Source of the DNA: Sandaracinobacteroides sp039808025
GTDB taxonomy: Bacteria > Pseudomonadota > Alphaproteobacteria > Sphingomonadales > Sphingomonadaceae
Assembly (NCBI GenBank): GCA_039808025.1
Contig: JBDHSK010000009.1
Coordinates: 87,412 to 151,411, forward strand
DNA: 64,000 bases
Direction of reading: 5' to 3'
The notes beneath the pieces are model-generated. The model was given only the letters and a program-made list of their open reading frames with translations, was not told the origin of the DNA and did no database searches. This document shows positions 35,591 to 44,594 of this stretch, one piece after another; position 1 is the stretch's first letter; each line of letters begins with the position of its first letter. The position numbers and the translations under genes are program-made.

Positions 35591-37672
35591 ATGCCACGGT
35601 TCCTGATGCTGTTGGCGCTGTTGCTGGCAGCGCCGGTGTTTGCGCAATCCTATGCGCAACTGCCGCACACACGCATTGAACTGATTTCCGAAACAACAGC
35701 GCCAAAGCCCGGAGATCGCTTTACAATCGGCCTGGTGCTTGAGCCGCAGGCGGGCTGGCACACCTATTGGCAGAATCCCGGAGACGCCGGGATGCCGCCC
35801 ACGATCGCCTGGACCTTGCCCAAGGATGTTGTGGCCGGCCCGCTGCGCTTCCCGGTGCCGGAAACCTTCGTTGTGAAAGGCATCATGAACCATGTGTACA
35901 GCCAGCGGAACATCTTGCTGGCCGATGTGCAGGTGCCCGCTGGCTTTTCCGGTTCCCTGCCATTGGTGGCCCGGGTTAGCTGGCTGGTATGCGATGATCG
36001 ACTGTGCGTTCCCGAAAATGCAACGTTGCGGCTTGACCTTGCCACTGGCAGTGGCGCCCCTGACCCGTTGCGTCGGGCTGATTTCGATTCCGCCCGTGCT
36101 GCCATGCCCCGCAAGCTGGCAGAAAACGGCGGATTTGCCGTGGACAATGGCCGGATCAGGCTGTCTGTGCCCTTTGCCGGCACCGACCGGGTGACGGCTG
36201 CCCATTTTTTCTCGGCCGGAGACAGTGACTTTGTCTTTGCCAGCCCGCAAACGGTGACGCGCACGGATAATGCCCTGATCATCGAGGCCGATGCCGCAGG
36301 ACCGCCGCCCGCCACCCTCGCTGGCGTGCTGCGGGTGGAGCAGGGCAAGCAGGTGCTGGGGCTGCAACTGAAGGCGGTTCCGGAAGCTGTCACTTCGGGC
36401 CGGCCACTTTCCGGCGCTGGTGCTAGGGCTGGTGCATCGGCGGCGCTTCTGCCAGCGCTGGGGCTGGCGATTCTGGGCGGGGTGTTGCTGAACCTGATGC
36501 CCTGTGTGTTCCCCATCCTCAGCCTGAAGGCCATGAGCCTGGCGCGCGCCGGGGAAACGCCGGCGCGGGCGCGCACCGAGGGCCTTGCCTATGCGGCCGG
36601 GGTGGTGCTGGTGACGACTCTGCTGGGGCTGGCGGTGATCCTGATTGCCCGGGCCGGGGCGGGGGCGGGTTGGGCCTTCCAGTTGCAGGAACCGCGGGTC
36701 ATCGTGCTGCTGCTGCTTCTGACACTGGCGATCGGGCTCAATTTTGCCGGGTTGTTTGCCGTGAACGCCGGCACATTGCAGGCAGGGCAGGGGCTGGCCA
36801 GCCGCCCGGGGGCCAGCGGGGCATTTTTCACCGGGGCGCTGGCGGCTTTCGTGGCGACGCCGTGCACCGGGCCGTTCATGGCAGGCGCCCTCGGGGCGGC
36901 GCTGGTGCTGCCACCGCGCGCCGGGTTGCTGGTTTTCGTAGGGCTGGGTTTCGGTCTGGCACTGCCGTTTCTGGCCATTGGGTTCATTCCGGCGTTGCGC
37001 CGCCACCTTCCCAAACCGGGGGCGTGGATGGAAACCTTCCGGCGGATTCTTGCCATTCCCATGTTGCTGACATCGCTGGCGCTGGCCTGGGTGCTGGGGC
37101 GGCAGACCGGGGTGCCGGGGTTGATGCTGGGGCTGCTGTCGGCCCTGTTGCTGGGGCTTGGCCTGTGGTGGCTGGGGTTGCGGCAGGCCCGGCGGGTTTC
37201 CGGCTGGCCGGGGCTGGTGGTGGCTGGCCTGGCAGTTCTGGCTGCCCCATTCGGGCTGTCGTGCCTGCCGGCTGCTACCGCTGCTGCTGCCGAAGCAGCG
37301 CCGGAAGCCCCCGAGGCGCTGGGTGCGGTTTCTTGGTCGCCCGAGAAGCTGGCGGCGGCACAGGCAGCGGGCAAGCCCGTTTTCCTGTATTTCACTGCCG
37401 ACTGGTGCCTTACCTGCAAGGTGAACGAGCGTGGGGCGCTGGCGTCGGACGCCGTTGCCGACCATTTCCGCAAACAGGGCATTTCCGTGATGGTGGGAGA
37501 CTGGACCAGGCCCGACGCTGCCATCGCCCGCTTCCTGGAAGAGCGGGGGCGCGCGGGCATACCGCTCTATCTGTTTTATGCCGCTGATGGCAGCGTCACC
37601 GAGCTTCCGCAATTGCTGACGGTGAACATGCTGACAGCGCTCGCAAGCTCTGGTTCAGCCACCAAACCCTAG
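35591..37672 (+). CDS. dsbD: DsbD-type thiol:disulfide interchange protein
   Basis: Moves reducing electrons from cytoplasmic thioredoxin to the periplasm. The 693-residue protein has a signal peptide, an N-terminal DsbD-alpha-like domain (WHTYWQNPGDAGMPP, then cysteines in SWLVCDDRLCVPEN, about 135), a membrane core of about eight helices with the redox cysteines in NLMPCVFPILSLKAM (about 300) and ATPCTGPFMAGALGAAL (about 420), and a C-terminal thioredoxin domain with YFTADWCLTCKVNERGAL (about 600). All three redox modules look intact. The next gene is an exported redoxin, a likely client or partner. Confidence 0.93.
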   Translation: MPRFLMLLALLLAAPVFAQSYAQLPHTRIELISETTAPKPGDRFTIGLVLEPQAGWHTYWQNPGDAGMPPTIAWTLPKDVVAGPLRFPVPETFVVKGIMNHVYSQRNILLADVQVPAGFSGSLPLVARVSWLVCDDRLCVPENATLRLDLATGSGAPDPLRRADFDSARAAMPRKLAENGGFAVDNGRIRLSVPFAGTDRVTAAHFFSAGDSDFVFASPQTVTRTDNALIIEADAAGPPPATLAGVLRVEQGKQVLGLQLKAVPEAVTSGRPLSGAGARAGASAALLPALGLAILGGVLLNLMPCVFPILSLKAMSLARAGETPARARTEGLAYAAGVVLVTTLLGLAVILIARAGAGAGWAFQLQEPRVIVLLLLLTLAIGLNFAGLFAVNAGTLQAGQGLASRPGASGAFFTGALAAFVATPCTGPFMAGALGAALVLPPRAGLLVFVGLGFGLALPFLAIGFIPALRRHLPKPGAWMETFRRILAIPMLLTSLALAWVLGRQTGVPGLMLGLLSALLLGLGLWWLGLRQARRVSGWPGLVVAGLAVLAAPFGLSCLPAATAAAAEAAPEAPEALGAVSWSPEKLAAAQAAGKPVFLYFTADWCLTCKVNERGALASDAVADHFRKQGISVMVGDWTRPDAAIARFLEERGRAGIPLYLFYAADGSVTELPQLLTVNMLTALASSGSATKP

Positions 37673-37682
37673 AGATTCCCGC

Positions 37683-38279
37683 ATGATGAAACATCTGTTG
37701 ATCGCATCTTCGTTCCTGCTGGCTGCTGCACCGTCGCTGGCAGCAGCTGTGGTTGGGCAGCCGGCGCCGGCCTTTTCGGTGGCAGACAGTAACGGGCGCA
37801 CCGTTTCGCTTGCTGATTTCAAGGGAAAAACCGTGGTTCTGGAATGGACCGACCCTGAGTGCCCGTTCGTTCAGAAGCATTACAATGGCGCCATGCAGAA
37901 GCTGCAGGCCGATGCCCGCCGCGATGGCGTTGTGTGGCTGACAGTCAATTCCGAAGGCGCGGGCAAGCAGGGGGCTGTTTCGGCGGCACAGGCCAATCGC
38001 TATGTGCGCAGCAATGGCCTGATGCCGGCAGCCTATCTGCTGGATACCAGTGGCGCCATGGCCAGGGCTTATGGTGCCCGCACCACCCCGCACATGTTCG
38101 TCATCAACAAGGAAGGCGTTGTGGCGTACGCCGGCGGGATCGACTCCATCCCATCGGCCGATCCGGCGGATACCGGGCGGGCACAGAATTTCGTGCAGTT
38201 GGCACTTTCCGACCTGAAGGCTGGCAAGGCGGTTGCCACACCATCGACCCGACCATACGGCTGTTCCATCAAGTTCTGA
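37683..38279 (+). CDS. Exported redoxin-family protein
   Basis: A 198-residue AhpC/TSA-like thioredoxin-fold protein with a signal peptide (KHLLIASSFLLAAAPSLAAA). Residues AVVGQPAPAFSVADSNGRTV, then DFKGKTVVLEWTDPECPFVQ and ARTTPHMFVINKEG define the fold. The active-site region is DPECPFVQKHY with a single cysteine, not CxxC, as in peroxiredoxin-like members. It begins 10 bases after dsbD, so DsbD may keep it reduced. Confidence 0.85.
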   Translation: MMKHLLIASSFLLAAAPSLAAAVVGQPAPAFSVADSNGRTVSLADFKGKTVVLEWTDPECPFVQKHYNGAMQKLQADARRDGVVWLTVNSEGAGKQGAVSAAQANRYVRSNGLMPAAYLLDTSGAMARAYGARTTPHMFVINKEGVVAYAGGIDSIPSADPADTGRAQNFVQLALSDLKAGKAVATPSTRPYGCSIKF

Positions 38280-38363
38280 TCCGGCTCTGCCGGTTGTCTG
38301 GCGCAGATGATTGGCAACGACAGCGGCGCTGATCATCGCTATGGTGACGTCAGGAGATCTGCT

Positions 38364-40688
38364 ATGACCATCGCTGCAAAGCGGCCCTCGCGGGTGGCCC
38401 CTGAATTGCTCGATCTGCTCGACACCCGATTGCGGTGGCTGTCGTCGTGGATGGTGCACAATGCCAACCATCTGCGCGAAAACCGCGACGGTCTGAAAGT
38501 GGGCGGGCACCAGGCCAGCTGCGCCTCGATGTCGACAATCATGGCGGTTCTGTATGCGACTGCGCTGCGTGCCAACGACAAGGTGGCAGTGAAGCCGCAC
38601 GCCGGGCCGTTGCTGCATGCGCTGCATTATCTGCTGGGCAACCAGACCCTTGAGCGCATGCAGGCCTTTCGCGGCCTTGGCGGCGTGCAGAGCTACCCAA
38701 GCCGCACCAAGGATCGCATCCCTGTTGATTTCTCCACTGGCTCGGTGGGACTGGGGGTGGCCATCACCGCCTTCGCCAGCCTCGCTCAGGATTTTCTGAT
38801 CGCCCACGGGCACATGCGGCCTGAAGATGCCGGGCGGATGATTGCGCTGATGGGCGATGCCGAGCTTGACGAAGGCAATATCTATGAGTGCCTGATAGAG
38901 GCCTACAAGCACGATATCCGCAACTGCTGGTGGATCGTCGACTATAACCGTCAGTCGCTCGATTCGACGACGGCTGACCGCATGTTCCGCCGTTTCGACG
39001 ATATTTTCGAGACCTGCGGCTGGCGTGTCGTCACTCTGAAGCACGGGGTGCGGCAGCGCGAGATCTTTGCCCGCCCGGGCGGCGCCCGGCTGGAGGCATG
39101 GATCGACCATTGCCCCAATGCCGATTATGCGGCCCTCACCTATCAGGGCGGGGCGGCCTGGCGTGCCCGTCTTCGGCAGGATCTGGCCGGTCACGAAGAT
39201 ACCCTGCACCTGGTTGAGGGGCTGGATGACGATTCGCTTGCCCATCTGATGACCAATCTTGGCGGCCACTGCGCCCAGACGCTCGCGGAAGCGTTTGCCG
39301 CTGCCGACGATGACCGGCCGACCCTGTTCATCGCCTATACCGTGAAGGGCTATGGCCTGCCGCTGGCCGGCCACAAGGATAATCATGCCGGGCAGATGAC
39401 CACGGCCCAGATCGAGGGGCTTAGATCGAGTCTTGGCATCAGGGAAGGCGAGGAGTGGGAGAAATGGGCCGGCGTTGGCGGAAATGCCCGCGCCGAGCTG
39501 GAGGCGCTGCTTGCCACCATGAAGCTGTCGGTTTCCTGGCCTGCCGAACCGCCGCTGCCGGTGCCGGCCATCGTGGCGCCAGACGGACGGGAACAGGCGA
39601 CGCAGATGGCGTTCGGCAAGATCCTGCTCGACCTCTCACGCGGGGAATCACAGCTTGCGAAACGTATTGTCACCACCTCGCCCGATGTCACGGTTTCCAC
39701 CAATCTTGGTCCGTGGGTGAACCAGCGCGGGCTGTTCCGCCGCAACCGGCTGGCTGATGTGTTCCGGCAGGCGCGGATACCCTCGGCGCAGAAATGGTCG
39801 GGGGATTCCGCTGGCCAGCATGTCGAGCTGGGGATTGCCGAGAGCAACCTGTTCCTGGTGCTGGCGGCGTTCGGCCTTGCCATGCCGTTGTTCGGCAGCC
39901 GCCTGCTACCCATCGGTACCGTCTATGACCCGTTCATTGCCCGCGGTCTCGATCAGCTGAATTATGCCTGTTACCAGGATGCCCGCTTCATGCTTGTTGC
40001 CACGCCTTCAGGCCTCACTCTGGGGCCGGAAGGGGGCGCCCACCAGTCGATCAACACCCCGCTCATCACCATGTCGCAGCCGGGGCTTACCAGCTTCGAG
40101 CCGGCCTTTGCCGACGAACTGGCACTGATGATGGAGTGGGCCTTTGCCCACATGCAAAAGCCCGAAGGCGGCTCGGTGGCCTTCCGGCTTTCTACCCGCC
40201 AGATTGCTCAGGCGCATCGCAACGACGACGGCTGGCGTGCCGGGGCACTGGCAGGCGGCTACTGGCTGCATCGCCCCAAGGGCAATTGCGCCATTGCCTA
40301 TATGGGGGCGCTGGCGCCTGAGGCGATGGCCGCATGGGCCGAGCTTGCCGCTGACGAGATGCCGGGGGTTGGCCTGCTGGCCATTACCTCGCCGGGACGC
40401 CTGCACTCCGGATGGTCGGCCGCGGTTGCCGCGCGCGATGGCGGAGAGCGAGCGGCTGCCTCGCATGTCGAGGAGCTTCTGGCGCCGCTGGGGCGCGATG
40501 GCCGGCTGGTCACCATTCTTGACGGGGCGCCATCGGCACTGTCGTGGCTGGGGGCGGTGCATGGGCAGCAGGTGCGGCCTTTGGGGGTTGATCGCTTTGG
40601 ACAGACCGGCGACCTGCCAGACCTCTATCACGCCTATGGGCTGGATAGCGCGGCGATCGTGCGGGCGGCCCACCGGATGTTTGCCTGA
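38364..40688 (+). CDS. Transketolase/AceE-like thiamine-diphosphate enzyme
   Basis: A 774-residue ThDP-dependent enzyme from the ATG at 38364 (AGGAG upstream). The N-terminal half has GGHQASCASMSTIMAVLYAT and the ThDP motif GDAELDEGNIYECLIEAYKH ending in VDYNRQSLDS (about residues 155-195), close to homodimeric pyruvate dehydrogenase E1. The middle ELGIAESNLFLVLAAFGLA is the pyrimidine-binding domain, with a C-terminal transketolase-like domain. It is about 110 residues shorter than AceE and no lipoyl E2 or E3 gene lies nearby, so the acceptor and substrate are uncertain; an alternative keto-acid dehydrogenase or transketolase is possible. Confidence 0.75.
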   Translation: MTIAAKRPSRVAPELLDLLDTRLRWLSSWMVHNANHLRENRDGLKVGGHQASCASMSTIMAVLYATALRANDKVAVKPHAGPLLHALHYLLGNQTLERMQAFRGLGGVQSYPSRTKDRIPVDFSTGSVGLGVAITAFASLAQDFLIAHGHMRPEDAGRMIALMGDAELDEGNIYECLIEAYKHDIRNCWWIVDYNRQSLDSTTADRMFRRFDDIFETCGWRVVTLKHGVRQREIFARPGGARLEAWIDHCPNADYAALTYQGGAAWRARLRQDLAGHEDTLHLVEGLDDDSLAHLMTNLGGHCAQTLAEAFAAADDDRPTLFIAYTVKGYGLPLAGHKDNHAGQMTTAQIEGLRSSLGIREGEEWEKWAGVGGNARAELEALLATMKLSVSWPAEPPLPVPAIVAPDGREQATQMAFGKILLDLSRGESQLAKRIVTTSPDVTVSTNLGPWVNQRGLFRRNRLADVFRQARIPSAQKWSGDSAGQHVELGIAESNLFLVLAAFGLAMPLFGSRLLPIGTVYDPFIARGLDQLNYACYQDARFMLVATPSGLTLGPEGGAHQSINTPLITMSQPGLTSFEPAFADELALMMEWAFAHMQKPEGGSVAFRLSTRQIAQAHRNDDGWRAGALAGGYWLHRPKGNCAIAYMGALAPEAMAAWAELAADEMPGVGLLAITSPGRLHSGWSAAVAARDGGERAAASHVEELLAPLGRDGRLVTILDGAPSALSWLGAVHGQQVRPLGVDRFGQTGDLPDLYHAYGLDSAAIVRAAHRMFA

Positions 40689-40746
40689 ACAGCGCCTGGG
40701 CTGCTAATTACGGGGTGACGCAACCGGGCGCAGGCCCTATCTGGCG

Positions 40747-41547
40747 ATGATGGCCTCTGAACCACTTCGTATTGCCAGCTGGAACATCAACAGCATCCGC
40801 GCCCGTCCGCACCTCGTGGAGCAGCTGCTGGCCACCACCCGCGTCGATATTCTGTGTCTGCAGGAAACCAAGTGCGAAAACAGCCAGTTTCCCCGCGCTG
40901 TGGCGCAGGGCTGGGGGTTTGCCCACCAGTATCTGGCCGGGCAGCGCATGCACCATGGCGTGGCAATCCTGTCGCGCTTTCCGCTCGAGCCGCTGCCCAG
41001 CCTCGACTGGCAGGGCAATGGCGAAGCGCGGCACATAGCCGTGCGGCTGCCTTCGGGGGTGGCGGTGCATAATGTCTATGTACCGGCGGGTGGCGATGTG
41101 CCCGATCGGGAAGTCAACCCCAAGTTCGGGCAGAAGCTCGATTTTCTGGAACGGATGACCAAGTGGTCGTCGCGCGTTTCCGAGCCAACGATCGTGCTGG
41201 GGGATTTCAATATCGCTCCCTACGAACAGGACGTGTGGAACCACAAGGCCCTCCTGGATGTGGTGAGCCACACCCCCGTCGAGGTGGAAGCGCTTGCCAG
41301 GCTGCAGCAAAGCCATGGCTGGGTTGATCTGGGGCGCCATTTCGTTCCGCTGCCCGAGAAGCTTTATACCTGGTGGAGCTATCGGGCGCGCGACTGGCAA
41401 CTGGCCAACCGCGGGCGACGCCTCGATCATATCTGGTGCTCGCCGGCCCTGTTGGCCTCTGTGCGAGCCATCGACACGCTCACCCAGGCGCGCAACTGGG
41501 ATCGCCCGTCGGACCATGTGCCGCTGGTTGGGGAATTTGCGCTGTGA
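40747..41547 (+). CDS. xth: Exodeoxyribonuclease III
   Basis: AP endonuclease and 3'-5' exonuclease of base excision repair, 266 residues. Catalytic motifs are IASWNINSIRAR (Asn), LCLQETKCEN (metal Glu, about 39), NVYVPAGGDVPDR (Tyr), VLGDFNIAPYEQDVWN (Asp/Asn, about 155), RLDHIWCS and RPSDHVPLVGEF (His). Its TGA overlaps the GTG start of ribA. Confidence 0.93.
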   Translation: MMASEPLRIASWNINSIRARPHLVEQLLATTRVDILCLQETKCENSQFPRAVAQGWGFAHQYLAGQRMHHGVAILSRFPLEPLPSLDWQGNGEARHIAVRLPSGVAVHNVYVPAGGDVPDREVNPKFGQKLDFLERMTKWSSRVSEPTIVLGDFNIAPYEQDVWNHKALLDVVSHTPVEVEALARLQQSHGWVDLGRHFVPLPEKLYTWWSYRARDWQLANRGRRLDHIWCSPALLASVRAIDTLTQARNWDRPSDHVPLVGEFAL

Positions 41548-42650
41548 GCGACCTGTGGCTGGCGCGTGGCGCTGACGACCTGCGGCGCGGCGAGATTGTC
41601 CGCATTAGCGATGGCGCCGTGACCCTTGATATCGTCGCCACGGAACTGGCCACGCCGGAAAGCCTGTCGCAGCTGGAGCAGGGGGGAGCACCTGCCGACC
41701 TGCTGATCACGGCCGAGCGTGCGGCGACACTCAAGATCATGAACCAGCTGGCGGCTGCAGATGCTGCTGCAAGCGGCGAGCCGGTGGCCATCACCCGGGC
41801 GCCGTGGCTCGATCTGGCGAAATCGATGGCGACCGCCGATCCGCAGGATGATCTGGCCGACCCGGTGAAAGGGCCATTTCCTACCCGCCCGCTTGGCCGC
41901 CAGCATCGGGCAGCCAGTGCGGCGCTGGCTCTTGCCAAACGCGCGGCCCTGTTGCCGGCGGTGTTTGCAGTGGAACCCCGCGACTCGGCCGCGCCCGATG
42001 GTGCTGCCGAGCGAATCACCCTGGCGGCAGACGAGGTGCTGGCATGGCGGCGGGCGCCGCGTCTACGGGTGGTGGCGCGCGCGCGCCTGCCGCTGGCCGG
42101 GGCGCCGGATACTCAGGTGGTTGCCTTTCGCCCTGCCGATGGCGGCCCCGAACATCTGGCGCTGATGATCGGCAATGCCGGTGGGAGCAGCGGGCGGCCG
42201 CCGCTGGTGCGCCTGCACAGCGCCTGCCTGACCGGCGATGCACTTGGCAGCCTGAAATGTGATTGCGGGCCGCAGTTGCGGGCAGCGGTGGCGCGGATTG
42301 CCGAGGAAGGCGGCGGCATTCTGCTTTATCTGCAACAGGAGGGCAGGGGGATCGGCCTTCTGAACAAGCTGCGGGCCTATGCCCTTCAGGATCAGGGCTT
42401 TGATACCGTCGACGCCAATCTGCGGTTGGGATACGCCGAGGACGAACGAGACTTCGACCTGGCAGCCGCCATGTTGCGGCTGCTGCATATCGACAGGATA
42501 CGTCTTTTGTCCAACAATCCGGCCAAGGCTCAGGCGCTGGAGACCGGCGGCGTGGCGGTTGCGGACCTGGTGCCGCATCGCTTTGGCGCCAACCCGCACA
42601 ATGCCCATTACCTGGCCACCAAGCGTGATCGGCAGGGCCACCGGTTGTGA
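41544..42650 (+). CDS. ribA: GTP cyclohydrolase II
   Basis: First committed step of riboflavin synthesis. The 368-residue protein starts with GTG at 41544 overlapping the xth stop (GTGA). The GCH II domain is the C-terminal 200 residues: LVRLHSACLTGDALGSLKCD with CDCG (zinc cysteines, about 230-243), LYLQQEGRGIGLLNKLRAYA (about 265) and RLLSNNPAKAQALE. The N-terminal 170 residues resemble a degenerate DHBP-synthase-like module without the usual RibB catalytic motifs. The downstream L,D-transpeptidase gene also overlaps by GTGA. Confidence 0.92.
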   Translation: MSDLWLARGADDLRRGEIVRISDGAVTLDIVATELATPESLSQLEQGGAPADLLITAERAATLKIMNQLAAADAAASGEPVAITRAPWLDLAKSMATADPQDDLADPVKGPFPTRPLGRQHRAASAALALAKRAALLPAVFAVEPRDSAAPDGAAERITLAADEVLAWRRAPRLRVVARARLPLAGAPDTQVVAFRPADGGPEHLALMIGNAGGSSGRPPLVRLHSACLTGDALGSLKCDCGPQLRAAVARIAEEGGGILLYLQQEGRGIGLLNKLRAYALQDQGFDTVDANLRLGYAEDERDFDLAAAMLRLLHIDRIRLLSNNPAKAQALETGGVAVADLVPHRFGANPHNAHYLATKRDRQGHRL

Positions 42651-43153
42651 TCATTTCTGTCGATGGCATCAGCCAGACAGTGCATGCTGCTGACTCCGTT
42701 TTCCGCTGCGCCATTGGCCGCAACGGGGTGATCGCAGCCGATGCAAAGCGGGAGGGAGATGGTGCAACCCCGATCGGGCGCTGGCGGTTGCGTGGCGTGC
42801 TGCTGCGCCCCGACCGGGTGCCGCTGCCGCCATTACGCCTGCCGTGGCGATGGTTGCGCCCCCATGATGGCTGGAGCGATGACCCGCGCGATCCCGCCTA
42901 TAACCAGCCGGTCTGCCATCCGCACCCGTTCGGCGCCGAACGGCTGTGGCGCGACGACCATGCCTATGACATCATCGTCGTGATCGATCACAACAGCCAG
43001 CCGGTGGTTCCGGGGCAGGGAAGCGCCGTATTCTGGCATCTGGCCCAGCCCGATTGGCAGCCGACGGCAGGGTGCATCGCCATGGAAAGATCGGCGATGC
43101 TTGACCTGCTGCCCCGGCTCGATCGCCGAAGCATCCTGTCGGTGGAAGGCTGA
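42647..43153 (+). CDS. L,D-transpeptidase family protein
   Basis: YkuD-like protein of 168 residues, start GTG at 42647 overlapping the ribA stop. The catalytic segment is VFWHLAQPDWQPTAGCIAME with His and Cys in the order of the family HxGCIR/A motif (Cys about residue 145). I see no signal peptide or membrane segment, which is unusual if it acts on periplasmic peptidoglycan. It resembles the short YkuD-like proteins annotated as L,D-peptidoglycan transpeptidases in alphaproteobacteria. Confidence 0.8.
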   Translation: MIISVDGISQTVHAADSVFRCAIGRNGVIAADAKREGDGATPIGRWRLRGVLLRPDRVPLPPLRLPWRWLRPHDGWSDDPRDPAYNQPVCHPHPFGAERLWRDDHAYDIIVVIDHNSQPVVPGQGSAVFWHLAQPDWQPTAGCIAMERSAMLDLLPRLDRRSILSVEG

Positions 43154-43160
43154 CGTCAGC

Positions 43161-43742
43161 CTATCGGCAGCGTCTTTTGCCGCAGAACTGGTTGACGTCG
43201 GGCAGGATTACCCATTCGAGTTTCAGGTCGCGCAAAGGTTCGGTCTGGTGAATGCCAAGGCTGCTGCGGAACTCTGGCAGTTCGCTGGTGGCGAATGGCC
43301 CCAACTGGCCCTTGGGAACTGCCAGCGCCCGCTTGCCGATGCGCGATGCGGCATTACAGAACGCGATCTGGGCATCGAAGGTTGACCAGCTCTGGTTGGC
43401 GCGGGTTGCATACGTGTCGAAGGCGCGTTCCCCGGCGCGGCCTTTCTGCATGCGCCGGAAATAGCCGGTCATTTGCGCAAAGGCGGTGGCCAGTTCGTCG
43501 GAGTGTTGACGCAGCAGGGCATTGTAGGTGGGCACCGTTTGCAGGAACGGTGAGAACTGGCACTGCAGCGCTGCGACATTGAGGCCGGCGCGCAGAATCC
43601 AGATATCGTTGGCCACCGATTCTTTGGGGGTAAGCCCCGGAAGTGCCGGGGCTGGCGACATTGCGCTTGCTGTCTGAAACGGCAGGAACACTGCCAGTAT
43701 CGGCAGTAACGCCACAAATACCTTGCGTTTCATGCTGGGCAT
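43161..43742 (-). CDS. Exported protein of unknown function
   Basis: A 193-residue protein with a clear signal peptide (MKRKVFVALLPILAVFLPFQTASA after three residues; also possible start 43733). The mature region has six cysteines or fewer, in LQCQFS, AFCNAA and QFCGKRRC, and mostly helical, polar sequence. I recognise no family. Convergent with the L,D-transpeptidase gene, only 7 bases apart. Confidence 0.7.
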   Translation of the reverse strand: MPSMKRKVFVALLPILAVFLPFQTASAMSPAPALPGLTPKESVANDIWILRAGLNVAALQCQFSPFLQTVPTYNALLRQHSDELATAFAQMTGYFRRMQKGRAGERAFDTYATRANQSWSTFDAQIAFCNAASRIGKRALAVPKGQLGPFATSELPEFRSSLGIHQTEPLRDLKLEWVILPDVNQFCGKRRCR

Positions 43743-43755
43743 TTTCAGAGAATTT

Positions 43756-44058
43756 TCAGCCTAGCAGCTTGCTGAGCTGCAGGGCAATGCTCATATCGCC
43801 CTCAACCTTCAGTTTACCCATCATGAAAGCCATTTGCGGGTTTTGCTTGCCAGTGGCAATATCCTCGAAATCGGCCATCGATACCTTAATGCGACAATCG
43901 GCATTGCCATCGTTATTGTGAACCGTGGGCGGCGTGACGCTGCTGTCGATTGCGACGAGGCCATCGCTGCCAAAATCAAAAATCACCACTTTGCCGGGAA
44001 TCCCGCCGCCGGAGGTTACTTTCTCCGATAATTTTTCAGTGATGGTTTCAAGGCTCAT
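43756..44058 (-). CDS. SCP2 sterol-binding domain protein
   Basis: A 100-residue protein from the ATG at 44058. It is a bare SCP2 domain: MSLETITEKLSEKV, GKVVIFDFGSDGLVAID, ADCRIKVSMADFEDIATGKQ and NPQMAFMMGKLKVEGDMSIA. Such domains bind acyl-CoA or hydrophobic molecules. It is just upstream of the exported unknown protein on the same strand. Confidence 0.88.
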   Translation of the reverse strand: MSLETITEKLSEKVTSGGGIPGKVVIFDFGSDGLVAIDSSVTPPTVHNNDGNADCRIKVSMADFEDIATGKQNPQMAFMMGKLKVEGDMSIALQLSKLLG

Positions 44059-44152
44059 GAAGGTCCACTCCCGTATGTGATATTGTGTGGGCCCCAATAG
44101 CCACGAAAGAGGCGGGAGGGGAAGCCGCCGTGCGAAAAAATGAGCAGCGGGG

Positions 44153-44189
44153 AAAAAAGAAGGGCCGCCCCCGGTGGGGAGCGACCCTT
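44153..44189 (-). terminator. Intrinsic terminator of the Ala-rich lipoprotein gene
   Basis: On the minus strand AAGGGTCGCTCCC pairs with GGGGCGGCCCTT (two G-T pairs), followed by CTTTTTT. A GC-rich stem with a T-run just after the 44220 stop codon is a standard Rho-independent terminator. Confidence 0.8.
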
Positions 44190-44219
44190 ACAGGTCAGAA
44201 AGTGGTTAATCCTGCCGGA

Positions 44220-44501
44220 TTATTGTGCCGGGGCAGCAGCGTCAGCCGGGGCAACGGCAGCATCGGCCGCAGCCGTGGCAGCATCAGCCGGAGCGGCAGC
44301 AACGTCAGCCGGAGCGGCAGCCGCATCAGCCGGAACGGCGGCGGCAGCATCGACAGCAGCGGTATCAGCCGGAGCAGTTTCAACGGCAGTGGTATCGGTC
44401 GTCGCAGCGGTTTCAGCCGGCTTCGATCCGCAGGCAACAACGAACAGTGCTGCACCCGCAACGAGGGCGCCAATCTTCAGCTTCCGGGCAATGTCAGCCA
44501 T
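44220..44501 (-). CDS. Ala/Pro/Asp-repeat lipoprotein
   Basis: A 93-residue protein with lipoprotein signal MADIARKLKIGALVAGAALF ending in the lipobox VVAC. The mature part is a run of near-repeats such as APADAAAAPADVAAAPADAA, with no other residue types beyond Thr, Val and Glu. The repeat DNA leaves several frames open on the opposite strand. It may act as a periplasmic spacer or small envelope component; no known function. It has its own terminator. Confidence 0.65.
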   Translation of the reverse strand: MADIARKLKIGALVAGAALFVVACGSKPAETAATTDTTAVETAPADTAAVDAAAAVPADAAAAPADVAAAPADAATAAADAAVAPADAAAPAQ

Positions 44502-44594
44502 GTAAAAACTCCTGTAAGGTATCATCACCGAGCAAAATCCCATAAGCCCGGAGCGGCGGCAATCTAGTCGAGATGGTTTGACAACACAAGCAGA

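Noticed and set aside
35537..39386. Very long minus-strand open frames opposite dsbD, the redoxin and the transketolase-like gene
   Set aside because: Composition is typical of antisense shadow in high-GC DNA (His/Arg/Gln-rich, no motifs), and the plus-strand genes are certain.
44140..44567. Plus-strand Ser/Gly/Arg- and Gln-rich frames
   Set aside because: They are translations of the Ala-repeat DNA of the minus-strand lipoprotein gene.
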